Assembly: GCF_042408735.1 (NCBI RefSeq) | Contig: NZ_JBHOQV010000047.1 | Span: forward strand, 79,276-143,275 | Direction of reading: 5' to 3' | From: Thermogemmatispora sp042408735 | GTDB taxonomy: Bacteria > Chloroflexota > Ktedonobacteria > Ktedonobacterales > Ktedonobacteraceae | DNA: 64,000 bases | In this document: one piece after another, positions 44,202 to 53,458 of the stretch | How positions within the stretch are numbered: the stretch's first letter is position 1 | Layout: each line of letters opens with the position of its first letter | Made by a program: the position numbers and the translations under genes | Notes under the pieces: generated by a model | Database searches by the model: none | What the model saw: only the letters and a program-made list of their open reading frames with translations | What the model was told of the DNA's origin: nothing

Positions 44202-45084
44202 CAACTCGCTCCTTTCTCTTCTCTGGCCACAGAGCCAAGGAAAGGAGGAGAGCTTGTTTGTCTGCCTTTCAGGATGCTCAAGCAGAGCAACACAGCAAGG
44301 CCTCCCTCACGGATGGGACAAGACACCCTCACTGGACTGAGGCGAGACACGAGAGAAGCGAAGCGCCAGCCCCTTGCTTCCCGTCTGTCTGCCTAGCTGC
44401 CTGCGGACTCGCTCTGGCTTCTCGTTGCTCCTTCTGGGGTACCTCCTCCTTTCTCGGCGCGGCTCTGTGCAAGACAAGTCTGTTCCTCGTTCTTTGCTCG
44501 CTTAGCGAGCGGAGCCCGGACCTGCCGGAATAGGCTGTGCGATGAGGCAGCAGGAGTGCCTTCCTTCTCTGCGTCCGGGCCTCTCTGATCGTCTCAGATG
44601 CTTTCGGCTCGGCACTCCTGGCAAGACGAGCCTCGTGTTTCTCTTCCTTCTTTCACTATCCTCATTTCCATATCCTCACGCGGCTCATTGCCTCTGGCTC
44701 TTCCTTCTGGTGTGTCTCTTGCTTGTGGCCGCGTGTCCCTCTAGTTCGGCTCGGCTCGGCTCGGCTCGTCTTGCGACGGCGTTCCTGTCGGATGGTACTC
44801 GGTTTGCTTCTCTCACCAGGAACGTTCGCTGGGGCGACCCTCAGCCATGACGGTCCTGCCAGCGCCATGCCTCTTCGAGGATCTCTCTTCACCAGCCATA
44901 AGATACCATACCGGCAGAAGCGAGTCAAGCCTGCTGCTGGAGCTGCTCATCAGGTGCTCTAGCACCAATGCCAGGGGGCTGACATCGATCAGATCCCCCT
45001 CGTGGAGGAGAGAAGAAAGGAAAAGAAGGGTTCCCAGCATCCCGCTAGGCGCGCTTGAGAAGGCAGGTCGGGGCAGGTCTCCTG

Positions 45085-45125
45085 AGTGGTGCAACGGCGG
45101 AACGAGGTTCTGCCGTTGCACCACT
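45085..45125. other. 19-bp hairpin, candidate oriT or structured RNA
   Basis: The arms 45085-45103 and 45107-45125 (AGTGGTGCAACGGC...GCCGTTGCACCACT with GAAC/GTTC inside) pair over 19 positions with one mismatch, a G-U pair as RNA, around a GAG loop. No U-run follows, so it is not a typical terminator. It lies 1.1 kb from the Replic_Relax gene, as expected for a transfer origin. Confidence 0.5.
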
Positions 45126-45138
45126 TTCACCGCTCAGA

Positions 45139-45159
45139 GGGGGCAGGGGAAAAGCCCCC
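45139..45159 (+). terminator. G5C/GC5 hairpin
   Basis: GGGGGC (45139-45144) and GCCCCC (45154-45159) around an AGGGGAAAA loop, directly after the 19-bp hairpin. It could terminate transcription, but no U-run is present. Confidence 0.3.
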
Positions 45160-45231
45160 TGGGAAAGAGCAAAGCAATCGGGGCCGAGGGAAATCGATGA
45201 GCCACAAGGAGAGCTGTCCAACGATGCTTCT

Positions 45232-45266
45232 GGCTCGGCTCGGCTCGGCTCGGCTCGGCTCGGCTC
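45232..45266. repeat. (GGCTC)7 pentanucleotide array upstream of a promoter
   Basis: Seven tandem GGCTC units end 18 bp before an extended -10. Slippage here would shift spacing by 5 bp steps, a layout known from phase-variable promoters. Confidence 0.7.
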
Positions 45267-45283
45267 GCTCAGCACAGCGCCTT

Positions 45284-45292
45284 TGCTATACT
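45284..45292 (+). promoter_or_regulatory. Extended -10 promoter for the rightward gene
   Basis: TGCTATACT is an extended -10 (TGnTATACT) located 63 nt before GTG 45355. No -35 of consensus type lies upstream; the GGCTC array occupies that position. Confidence 0.4.
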
Positions 45293-45354
45293 AGAAGGCA
45301 GGCAGAAAGCTCAGGAAGGATGACTTGCATGCGCACGAGGAGGGAGGTCAACGA

Positions 45355-45801
45355 GTGACTGCATCTAGGCCCTTCCGCTTCCGGAAAGAGATTTCCACTG
45401 TTGCACGGAGGTCTCTCGTCAAACTCGTGGAATCCATCGCCGTCGTTCCGGATCTGCACCTGCTGATGCTGTTCGGCGAGTGGGTCATCGCTCTGCCACC
45501 AGCAGAATATGCTGCGGTGACGGCCCTGCTCCAGCTTCAAGTGCAGCAAGCAAGACAGGCACAGGGAGAAGGAGAATCATGTTTGTTACCTCGAAGCATC
45601 TCCCGAGACCTCCTCGCGAGCGCCTGTGGATTGAGTGAGACCAGACTCCAGGAACACTTAAGCCGGGGAGTCGCTCGGTTGGCGCCTCACGGTTTTGCGC
45701 TCGCCCATGTGTTTCGAGGCTCTCAACGAGGCTATCTGCTCGTTTTTGCTCCCGATCCCAGCCTCAGCAAGCCGGAGCGCTTCGCTTCGAACTCGAGCTG
45801 A
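45355..45801 (+). CDS. Small rightward gene, possible regulator of the element
   Basis: The 148-aa product starts at GTG 45355 with GGGAGG 7 nt upstream; an earlier in-frame start lacks a site. The N-terminal half is helical (ARRSLVKLVESIAVVPDLHL), then RSISRDLLASACGLSETRLQ has a helix-turn-helix look and YLLVFAPDPSLS forms a terminal strand, so a winged-helix DNA-binding role is possible. It is the only rightward gene inside the element, opposite all transfer genes, a typical place for a control gene. Not otherwise recognised. Confidence 0.5.
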   Translation: MTASRPFRFRKEISTVARRSLVKLVESIAVVPDLHLLMLFGEWVIALPPAEYAAVTALLQLQVQQARQAQGEGESCLLPRSISRDLLASACGLSETRLQEHLSRGVARLAPHGFALAHVFRGSQRGYLLVFAPDPSLSKPERFASNSS

Positions 45802-46256
45802 GCTGATTCCCAGAACGGAGTGCAGCAAGGCAAGGCAAGATAACAGGGCAGGCAAGAGGACCCAGTCCGCAGCACAGGGGAGCACCAACAGGGGAGCACC
45901 ATGCAGCAGGCAGGGCTGACCGACTCGCTCCCTGGCTGGGCCGGGTCAGGCCAGAACGGAACGACCGAAGCGAACGGCGTGCGGCAATGGGTCCTGCAGG
46001 CGGGTCCTACAACTGGTTCTGTCTGCCTGCCAGAGCTGGTAAGCAGACGGGCAGACTCCCTCGCCTCGCTTGCCACTCGCTAGTAGGCTGATTCACGGCT
46101 CAATGACACGACAACGACTCAGCCCGTCTGCCAGTCAGACAGTTTGTAGGCAGGCTGGAAGATTGGCACTGTGGGACACTGTGGGAGAGACCTGGCCCAG
46201 CCCAGCCCGTTGAGGCAGCGACAGAGAAGCCCGGGAGGGATGCCGGAGAGGAAAGA
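45802..46256. other. 455-bp gap
   Basis: There are short tandem motifs (GCAAGGCAAGAT, GGGGAGCACCA twice, GGACACTGTGG twice) but no gene or regulatory site I can support. Confidence 0.4.
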
Positions 46257-48938
46257 CTAGGGAGGATCGAGGAAAGCGACAGGGCCTCTGGGAGCAGGAG
46301 CGACCTGTGTCCAGAGGGGAGCAACCAGGAGGGAGGCTGGGTCAAGAGCCGTGGCCGCCTCCAGCTCCTGCAAGTCTGTTAGGCGAATGACGAACCCAGG
46401 GAACCAGCCCCGTTGGGCCAGGGCGAGCAATTGCCCTTCGAGGGTGACTCTGGCTCGCTGGGACAGGGTGATCACAGCCAGCCAGAGCCGTCCTTGGCTG
46501 GAAAGAGCTACTGTCCGGTAGCGATTCCATTTGGACTGCAAGGCTGGCCGGCTCATTGTTGCCCGATCCAGCTCACAACAGATCAGCATCTGCCGCTCGG
46601 GAGGCCCCGGGGTGCGATACAGGAAGACCAGATCCGGTCGCACGGGCGGACGGGAAACCAGCTGGTGCTGGCTGTGGAGCGGGAGCCAGGGAGAAGAGGG
46701 GTTCACCTCCCACCAGATGAGGTGATGACCGTGTGGAGCGAGTGCCTGAGCGGCCTGGAGCCACAGAGCGAGGAGGCGCAGCAACGCCCCCTGGTGCAGG
46801 GAGAGTCCCTGCTGCCACTGCCTCCGCTGCCTGCGGGCCAAGAGTCCTGGGGACTCCTGACTCCAGGCGGCCAAGAGTCGCCACCCCAGCCCCGTCAGAT
46901 GCCAGCCAGGATCTGAGACCGACTCTGGGGGCGTGCGAGGGGAGCAGACAGGGTCAGAATCTGTTCCTGGTGCTGTCCTGAGTGGGTGAATCACCCCCCA
47001 TCGAGCCAGCTCTCGAAGCCGGCGAGCAATGGTTTGGGGACGGGCAGGAGAGGCGTGCGTGAGGAGATCTCGGGAGGCTCCTGGCAGATGGAAGAGCAAG
47101 CGCATCAGCGCCCGATGACGCCGATCCAACAGAGAAGAGAGGAGCACTTGCTGCTCCAGCTCCCGCCTCGGCTCTGCCCGATCCCAGCCCCAGCCTTGGC
47201 TCTCACGGAAAGGCTGAAGCGAAGGCGGAACAAGCAACCAGCTCCTGCGCGGATGCCGGGGCCAGGGCCCCTGGCGCGCAGACCCAGCCCAGCAGGCGGA
47301 GCTGGCGCTGTCCTGGCTGTCCTCGTCCCGGCAGGAGAGAGGCGAGTCGTCGGGAGCTGGCGGAGTGAGGGAACTCAGCTCCGCCAGCTCCCGCTCTCGC
47401 TCCCCAGACTCCCCAGATCGGCGCAGGGGGGCCCCAGTGGGAGAAAGGTCCCTGCTGTGGCTGCGGCCCCACCAGTTCCACCAGGGGGGCAAGAGGTCAG
47501 GGAACCAGGGGCCGACGGCGAGCTGACCCACCCCTGCAGAGAGCGGACACGGGCGGTCGTCCCATAAGGCTCTCCAGGGAAGCTGCCAGCTCGCCTCGCG
47601 TCGATCTCGATCTCGGTCTCGGTCCCGGCCCCGCTCTGGGATAACCGCCCACCAGACCGGAGGCAGCTGTGGGGGCTGCCTGTCTCCCAGCAACAACTGG
47701 ACCTGCTGCCAGGCGTCTAGCAGAGCCTGGTGCCACACCTGGTAGCGGCGCGTGCTCGATGCTGGGCCGACTCCCTCTCGGATTAAGAGCAAGAGAGGGC
47801 CGACTGCTGGCGTGATCGGAGTCGCCGAAGCCGAAGCCGAAGCCGAAGCCGAGTCTGGGTCCAGGGCGGCACACCTGCTGCTGTGGCACTGGAGCAGCAG
47901 CCAGGGGACGAGCAGACGTTGGAGCCTGCTGCCACTACTCACGCTCAAGCCCGAATCGACGATGATCGGAATGTGAAGCGACAGCCCCCCTTGCACGAGA
48001 GGAGCCACAAAGCGGGATAGCAGTCGAGAGCCGAGCTGACTCGCTTGGGCCACCGCTGGCTCAAGCCCCACGGGCGACAAGAGGCGAAAGCGAAGACGAA
48101 GGCGAAGTGCGTCCAGATCAAGCAGCAGAGGGAACCTCGTACCCGGTGCTGTTCTCTTCCCTTTCTCCTTCTCCGGCTCCGACTGCTGAGCGCTCTTGCT
48201 GTCAGGAGAAGTATCAGGATCATCAGGAGTAGGAAGGGCACAAAGCAAGAGCACCGCTGTAGCCCGACAGGTCAGCAGTCCTGAAGCAGCTCGCGGCTCC
48301 TGGTGGAGACCGAGCCATGCCCAGGGCCAGCTCAGACCGGAGCCTGCTGGCCAGCCCCTTCCCAGCCGTTTCCAGGCCCAGACCCAGTAGCAGGACAGGT
48401 GCGGCACTCGTGCTTGCAAGAGGGGAACCCAGCGTGTCAGCAGCTCCTGAAGCAGTTGCTGGCAGGGAAGCCAGCTCTCTAGGGCAAGCAGCTGCTGCTG
48501 GAGCTGCCGCCGGCTGTAGCCACAGGCTCTTGCCAGATGGTGGAGTTCGCCGTTGCTAGGACGAAAGCCGAGTACTCGCTCGGCGGCTGCCAGCAGCCCT
48601 GCCGGCGAAAGGAGATACCACCCCGTCCCCCGACGGTAGACTTCCAACAGTCCTTTCAGATGGCGATGCATTCGCACCAGTGTGGCATGAGAGCAGCCCA
48701 GGGCCGTCTGAAGGTCTTCAAGGCGCTGCCAGGGCTCGGCCAGCAGCCACACGAGCAGCTGCTCCTCCAAGGATCCTGTCAAGGAACCTGCAAGCGGACG
48801 AGTGGTCTGGTCCCTGACGCTGTCGGACTCCTGGGAGCGTGCGGAGGAGGCGGCGGCGGCGGACTCCCTCCCTTTCTCTCCCCCCTTGCGCTTCTCATAC
48901 TCAGATTCCCCATGTGCTCTGCCTCGCTGAGGATCCAT
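46257..48938 (-). CDS. Replication-relaxation (Replic_Relax) family protein, candidate relaxase
   Basis: The 893-aa protein starts at ATG 48938 with AGGAGG 9 nt upstream. Residues 50-130 form a winged-helix-like region (LVWLLAEPWQRLEDLQTALG). The C-terminal third has a second winged helix (RRHRALMRLLFHLPGASRDL, IARRLRELARWGVI) followed by RPDLVFLYR and CCELDRATMSRPALQSKWNR, the PD...E-x-D fold of Replic_Relax proteins. Members on Gram-positive plasmids have been reported as mobilisation proteins (recalled from literature). The middle holds slippage-type repeats (SASASASASA, DRDRDRDR). It lies next to the VirD4-like gene, the place of a relaxase. A strictly regulatory role is the alternative. 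Confidence 0.55.
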   Translation of the reverse strand: MDPQRGRAHGESEYEKRKGGEKGRESAAAASSARSQESDSVRDQTTRPLAGSLTGSLEEQLLVWLLAEPWQRLEDLQTALGCSHATLVRMHRHLKGLLEVYRRGTGWYLLSPAGLLAAAERVLGFRPSNGELHHLARACGYSRRQLQQQLLALESWLPCQQLLQELLTRWVPLLQARVPHLSCYWVWAWKRLGRGWPAGSGLSWPWAWLGLHQEPRAASGLLTCRATAVLLLCALPTPDDPDTSPDSKSAQQSEPEKEKGKRTAPGTRFPLLLDLDALRLRLRFRLLSPVGLEPAVAQASQLGSRLLSRFVAPLVQGGLSLHIPIIVDSGLSVSSGSRLQRLLVPWLLLQCHSSRCAALDPDSASASASASATPITPAVGPLLLLIREGVGPASSTRRYQVWHQALLDAWQQVQLLLGDRQPPQLPPVWWAVIPERGRDRDRDRDRREASWQLPWRALWDDRPCPLSAGVGQLAVGPWFPDLLPPWWNWWGRSHSRDLSPTGAPLRRSGESGERERELAELSSLTPPAPDDSPLSCRDEDSQDSASSACWAGSARQGPWPRHPRRSWLLVPPSLQPFRESQGWGWDRAEPRRELEQQVLLSSLLDRRHRALMRLLFHLPGASRDLLTHASPARPQTIARRLRELARWGVIHPLRTAPGTDSDPVCSPRTPPESVSDPGWHLTGLGWRLLAAWSQESPGLLARRQRRQWQQGLSLHQGALLRLLALWLQAAQALAPHGHHLIWWEVNPSSPWLPLHSQHQLVSRPPVRPDLVFLYRTPGPPERQMLICCELDRATMSRPALQSKWNRYRTVALSSQGRLWLAVITLSQRARVTLEGQLLALAQRGWFPGFVIRLTDLQELEAATALDPASLLVAPLWTQVAPAPRGPVAFLDPP

Positions 48939-49009
48939 GTGCTCTGCTCTGCCCTCCTCTCAGCTCGCCTCACTTCCCCCGGCCTCGTTCGACTTCGCTC
49001 GGCTTCGCT

Positions 49010-52000
49010 TCAGCGAGCTGGCTCCTGTCCTGGCTCTGCTCTGCTGCAGGACCAGGTCTCCTCATGGCTGGATAAGGTGTGATGCTCTTCTGACTTGGGC
49101 GGGTCGTCCCCTTTCCCCGCCCCCGAGGCCGAGGCCGAGGCCCGCTGAGCCGGTACGGCAGAGTCAGGAGAGTCAGCAGGGTCAGGAGGTAGGCTCCGTT
49201 GACTCTGCTGTGGGAGCATGGGCCAAGCCAGCACGAGCGGGGCGGGACGAGGAACTGCCGGGTCCCCTTTCACTGCCGTAGAAGGGTGCCTGTCCGCTGC
49301 TTGTTGCTGACTTTTGCTGCCCTTGCCCTTGCTCCTGCTGTTGCCCTTGTGCCTGCGAGCACTGCCCCTGCCTGGACTCGAACTCGGACTCGGACCCAGA
49401 TCCGGGCCGGGCGATGGCGAGAGAGGCGCCCACCACGATCGGAACTCCTCCCGTTCCCGAAGGAGTTCTGCCCGGCGCCCCCGATACTTTCTGATCCCGC
49501 GGGGGAACTGGGGGCGAGGAGCGGCCTGACTGGCTGGGGCCTGACTGGCTGGGATTGAGCCAAGGCTGAGGACAGGCGCAGCAGGGGCAGAGCAGTCGCT
49601 CTGGCCGCTGCGTTCCTGCTCTCGTTGCTGCTCTGGCTTAGGATCAGCTTCTGCTAAGATGGCCCTGTCTGCTGGTTCATCTTCCCTTCCCGGTTCATCT
49701 TCCCTTGCCGCCGCCGCTGCCTCGCTCTCGTGTTCGGAGGCTGCTGGTTCGGGGGCAGGGGAAACCGTCCGGGCCTGAGCCTGAGCTTGGGTCTGGGTCT
49801 GGGCCTGGGCCGGGGTCCAGAAGGCTGCCTCGCTCTGGGGGCGCAGCAGCCAGGACTGTCTGGTCACAATCTGCTCTTCTACTTCCGCTCGCTTCAGAGG
49901 AGAGAGGGCGCGACTCTGCTCGCGAATCCTGTTGGCACGGAGCTGGTGCCCCTGCCCAGATCCAGGGGCCAGTTTGACCAGCCACGAGCAGGTGACTGCT
50001 TCCTCTCTTGTCGGTAAGCGCACATAGCAAGAGTGGCGACCCTGCCGGATGAGGAAGTCCGCCTCCAGGCTGCCCTGGAACTCGGGGGCGAGCAGGTGGG
50101 CGTCCATACTGCTGACCGAGAAAGCTACCAGAGCGCCTCCGGTATTGGTGAGGAGGGTCACCGGGAGGGAGGAAGTCACCGCCGTGGCAGCAGCGCTCGT
50201 TGCCGCTGGGCGCTGACGCCACATCCCAGCTAACGATTGGGTTGCGAGGGCAAAACTCAGCCCAAACTTGCGTATCTCCCCCAACGCGAGCCAGTTTACT
50301 CCGGCAAAGTACTGAAATTCATCCACCACGACGAGTGTGCGCTCAAGCGGCTGAGCTTGAGCATGCAGGAAGAGGAGATTCAGCAGGGACGCCCCGAGAA
50401 TTCTGGCCACGTCTTCCCCAATGATTCCTGGAGCGAGCTTGACGAGAACCACTTTGCCCTCTTGCACCCACCGGTGCAAGAGCACGGTGGAGCAGCTTTG
50501 CCCCAGGACACACCGAGCTGTCCTGGCTTCAAATTTGGCAAATTTGGTCAGGATCGGATCGACCCGCTCCTGTCTCATCCAGGGGGGAAGCGGTTCAAAG
50601 TACTCACTGAACCAGCGCGCCAGCAGAGGATCAAGCTGCTTGTTCCACTGGAGCCAGCGGAGCAAGCGCCGGCGAAGGCCTTCGTTGGTGAGGATGGGCA
50701 GCAAGTCGAGCAGCGAAAGTTGGTGAGAGGCCGCCCCCTGCTCGACCAACTGCTGGTTGACGCTCAGGAGGAGCCTGAGGCCAGCCTCGGCCACGGCCTC
50801 CATTCTGGGTCCCCAGGCGGTGGCCCAGATCTCTCGGAATGAGGCAATCAGATCGGCCACGAGCTTGTCCTGCTGCCAGGACCAGGACAGAAAGCGCATA
50901 TCCAGGGGATTGAAGCCCGGAATATGCTCCTGCTGCTCCCCAAAATCGACCAGAAGAGTCTGTGCCAGAGCCTGTGACGGGATCAAGGGGAGCAACCGAT
51001 CCACCAGACTGCCATGCGGGTCAATCACGATCAGCCCCAGGCCCCGTTCTAGCGCCTCGAGAGCCAGACTCAGCAGCAAGGTGCTTTTGCCCGAGCCGCT
51101 GCGCCCAATCAGCAAGCTATGGCCCTCGAACACTTGTGCAGACCAGGGGCGAGCGAGAGGAACCCAGGCACCTGTTCGGCTCTCGCTCCCCAGGATCACC
51201 GGGACAAGAACAGGCTCGGGCTGGACTTCGCTCTCCCTGCGCCTCTGCCTCCGCGCAGACAGCAGGGACTGTGTCCGTTCACCAGACACGGCTCCCGCTT
51301 CAGCCCAGGGCGCGGGCACAGCAGAGGCAGAGCCAGCTCCCCTCTCGCTGCTCGCCCTCTCTTCGGCTTCCGCTCGCGCTTGCGCTGACGGAGGGGAAGA
51401 CAGCTCGTTCGGAGAAGACAGCAGGGCTTCTGGCAGCGGGAGGAGCCGGTGCTGGGAATGCTCAAGAAGTGGCCAGCAGGACCCGAACCCGTCCAGAATC
51501 GGCGGCACAAACCAGAGGCAGGCCACGACTCGCGCAGGGACCACATCCCAGAGAGGGGGAAACCAAGCTGCCAGACGGCCCGCCCCCCAGAGGCCCTGGT
51601 TGCGGATCTTCCGCAAGGTCCAGCTTCCCAATCGCCTCAGACGCCAGTGTGCTCCGACTCCTCCCTCCAGGCCCCCCATGACAGCGGCCACTCGAGCCAG
51701 TATCTGCCGATCTTGTGCACGTTGCCACGCGTGCGCTTGGTAGCGTTCCCAGCACCGCCGCCAAGTCCTGGCCCAGGTTCGGACCCAGGCGGGGCGGACT
51801 CTCTGCTGCTGCCCCTGCTGCTGCTGTCTGTGCCTCTGCGCGGACGCAGCAGCAGGGGCAGCAGCAGGGGCACAAACAGGAAGAGGCTCAGGGAATGCGG
51901 TGCTGTCTGGGACTGGGATCAGAATCACTCGGACCTGAATCCGAAGGGCCTTGCTGGTGAGCGCTTCTGGATTCAGCCAGAGGAAGTCCAGCTCCAGCTC

Positions 52001-53458
52001 CTTCCGCCAGCGCAGCCACCAGCGCAGCAGCCCTATCCCCGCCAGGGCCACCAGCCCCCCTCCAAGCCATCCTGCCAGCGGCCAGGAGGCCAACCAACTG
52101 GCTTGCAGCATGGTCCAGACCTCCTGAACGACTCGGAGAAGGTCTTGCAGGGCCTGCAGGATCACAGAGCCACCCTGACCAGCAGACGAACCGGAACCAG
52201 AACCGGAAGAGCCTCCCACAGCCCCCACAGCCACAGTGAGATCTCTGCCAAGGGCCGCTACGGCTCTGGAGAGCCTCTCCCCCCACTGGCCGGAGCCGGA
52301 GGGGTGGAAGCGAAGTGGCAGACAGAGCAGCGCGATCAGCAGCCCCACTGCAGTGAGCCGGAGGCCGCTGCAGAGGCTGATCCCTGCCTCAGCCGAGGAG
52401 GCCAAGGAAGCTCGCTCAGGTCGCTGGTGCTGTGCTCGCCGGAGCCGGAGGACCCCTTCGAGGCGCTCGAGGCGTCGCCGGCGACGCTCTGCCCAGCGTG
52501 GAGGGGCCGGACGGAGCAGGATTTGCACGAGGACCTTCCTCTTCAAGTCAGGTGGGGGGGTCATCGCCGCCAAGAGCTGCCGCAGAGGCAGGGAACTGGG
52601 AGACGCCAGTCGGAGACGTCCAGGCCCAGATAGGGAGCGAGCACGGCGAAGCAGAGGGCTGCCTCCGCCCCCCGCTCCTGGGACGCTCGGGAGGGAGGCA
52701 GGCCAGAGCCATAAGCCCGCACGGCCCCAGACCCGGAGGCGCGCCCCCCTCAGAGGGAGGCCGCGGGGCGAAGGCGAGGGCGAAGGCGAAGGTCGGAGTC
52801 CATCGCGGCCCTGGCTCCGGTCTGAGTCCCTTCTCTGGCCCGGCCCTTCCAAGGCTGGCGAGCTGGCTGAGGGGAAGGACTCGTCCTCTCCCTCGCTCGG
52901 ACTCGGAGAGGCTGGCCTCAGCGGGTCTGAGAGCGGGTCTGGAAAGCTCCGGAATTGACAGGAGGGCCACAGAGCACGGAAGATGTCCTGGACATGCGGC
53001 AAGACAGCCGGGGCTGCACGCACCAGCAATACCTGGCGCGTGGACTCTGCCAAGAGTTCCAGACTGACCACCTGCCCACCATAACTGAGCGAAGGAAGCG
53101 CTTGCTCCCAGGCGGCAAGCAGATCGAGAGAGGCATCTGGTCCAGGTCCAGGGATCACCTGCATCAGCTCCCAGGGGGGCTGCTGGCATGGGCACTGGCA
53201 CGGGTGGTTCTGCTCGTGCCTCCTTTTGGCTGGTTTGCCTGGCCACACCCTTTGCTGGATTGGAGGCAAGAGATGGATGCTGCCTGTCCATGCTCCTCGA
53301 GCACGATCCCAGAGGCGGCTCACTCGGTTCACCAGGCTCACCAGGCTCACCAGGCTCACTAGTGAGCCGCCTCTGGCCAGCTCTTGGGCCTGTGCAGAGC
53401 CAGAGCTATTTGGAGGGACTCGTGCTGTGTCTGTAGTGTCTGTAGCAAGGTCATTCAC
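49010..53458 (-). CDS. VirD4/HerA-like coupling ATPase, 1482 aa
   Basis: The start is GTG 53458, overlapping the VirB4-like stop (GTGA), with GGGAGGGGGAG just before it. The N-terminal 350 residues hold a small beta/alpha domain (GGQVVSLELLAESTRQVLLV). Two membrane spans follow (LTAVGLLIALLCLPLRF; LASWPLAGWLGGGLVALAGI). The ATPase has Walker A IGRSGSGKST (about 785-795), a DPHGS element and Walker B VVVDEFQYFAG (about 1040-1050), plus ALATQSLAGM as in TraG/TraD and HerA. The last 250 residues are a disordered, repeat-rich tail (QAQTQTQAQAQA, REDEPGREDEPA) ending in a basic segment, perhaps for relaxosome contact. It is far longer than ordinary coupling proteins (about 600-800 aa). Confidence 0.8.
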   Translation of the reverse strand: MNDLATDTTDTARVPPNSSGSAQAQELARGGSLVSLVSLVSLVNRVSRLWDRARGAWTGSIHLLPPIQQRVWPGKPAKRRHEQNHPCQCPCQQPPWELMQVIPGPGPDASLDLLAAWEQALPSLSYGGQVVSLELLAESTRQVLLVRAAPAVLPHVQDIFRALWPSCQFRSFPDPLSDPLRPASPSPSEGEDESFPSASSPALEGPGQRRDSDRSQGRDGLRPSPSPSPSPRGLPLRGARLRVWGRAGLWLWPASLPSVPGAGGGGSPLLRRARSLSGPGRLRLASPSSLPLRQLLAAMTPPPDLKRKVLVQILLRPAPPRWAERRRRRLERLEGVLRLRRAQHQRPERASLASSAEAGISLCSGLRLTAVGLLIALLCLPLRFHPSGSGQWGERLSRAVAALGRDLTVAVGAVGGSSGSGSGSSAGQGGSVILQALQDLLRVVQEVWTMLQASWLASWPLAGWLGGGLVALAGIGLLRWWLRWRKELELDFLWLNPEALTSKALRIQVRVILIPVPDSTAFPEPLPVCAPAAAPAAASAQRHRQQQQGQQQRVRPAWVRTWARTWRRCWERYQAHAWQRAQDRQILARVAAVMGGLEGGVGAHWRLRRLGSWTLRKIRNQGLWGAGRLAAWFPPLWDVVPARVVACLWFVPPILDGFGSCWPLLEHSQHRLLPLPEALLSSPNELSSPPSAQARAEAEERASSERGAGSASAVPAPWAEAGAVSGERTQSLLSARRQRRRESEVQPEPVLVPVILGSESRTGAWVPLARPWSAQVFEGHSLLIGRSGSGKSTLLLSLALEALERGLGLIVIDPHGSLVDRLLPLIPSQALAQTLLVDFGEQQEHIPGFNPLDMRFLSWSWQQDKLVADLIASFREIWATAWGPRMEAVAEAGLRLLLSVNQQLVEQGAASHQLSLLDLLPILTNEGLRRRLLRWLQWNKQLDPLLARWFSEYFEPLPPWMRQERVDPILTKFAKFEARTARCVLGQSCSTVLLHRWVQEGKVVLVKLAPGIIGEDVARILGASLLNLLFLHAQAQPLERTLVVVDEFQYFAGVNWLALGEIRKFGLSFALATQSLAGMWRQRPAATSAAATAVTSSLPVTLLTNTGGALVAFSVSSMDAHLLAPEFQGSLEADFLIRQGRHSCYVRLPTREEAVTCSWLVKLAPGSGQGHQLRANRIREQSRALSPLKRAEVEEQIVTRQSWLLRPQSEAAFWTPAQAQTQTQAQAQARTVSPAPEPAASEHESEAAAAAREDEPGREDEPADRAILAEADPKPEQQREQERSGQSDCSAPAAPVLSLGSIPASQAPASQAAPRPQFPRGIRKYRGRRAELLREREEFRSWWAPLSPSPGPDLGPSPSSSPGRGSARRHKGNSRSKGKGSKSQQQAADRHPSTAVKGDPAVPRPAPLVLAWPMLPQQSQRSLPPDPADSPDSAVPAQRASASASGAGKGDDPPKSEEHHTLSSHEETWSCSRAEPGQEPAR

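Larger units (their letters stand above)
44202..45354. other. 1.15-kb gap with structured and repetitive DNA
   Basis: It contains a GCTCGCTTAGCGAGC palindrome (44506-44520), a (CGGCT)n tract (44746-44769), a 19-bp near-perfect hairpin (45085-45125), a G5C/GC5 hairpin (45139-45159) and a (GGCTC)7 array (45232-45266). A minus-strand frame ending at 44813 (LLFLSSLLHEGDLIDVSPLA) reads somewhat like protein but has no ribosome-binding site. This is the likeliest non-coding functional region of the element. Confidence 0.5.

Noticed and set aside
44813..45130. Minus-strand frame with protein-like LLFLSSLLHEGDLIDVSPLA
   Set aside because: No ribosome-binding site, it overlaps the 19-bp hairpin and has no recognisable domain; kept only as a note in the gap entry.
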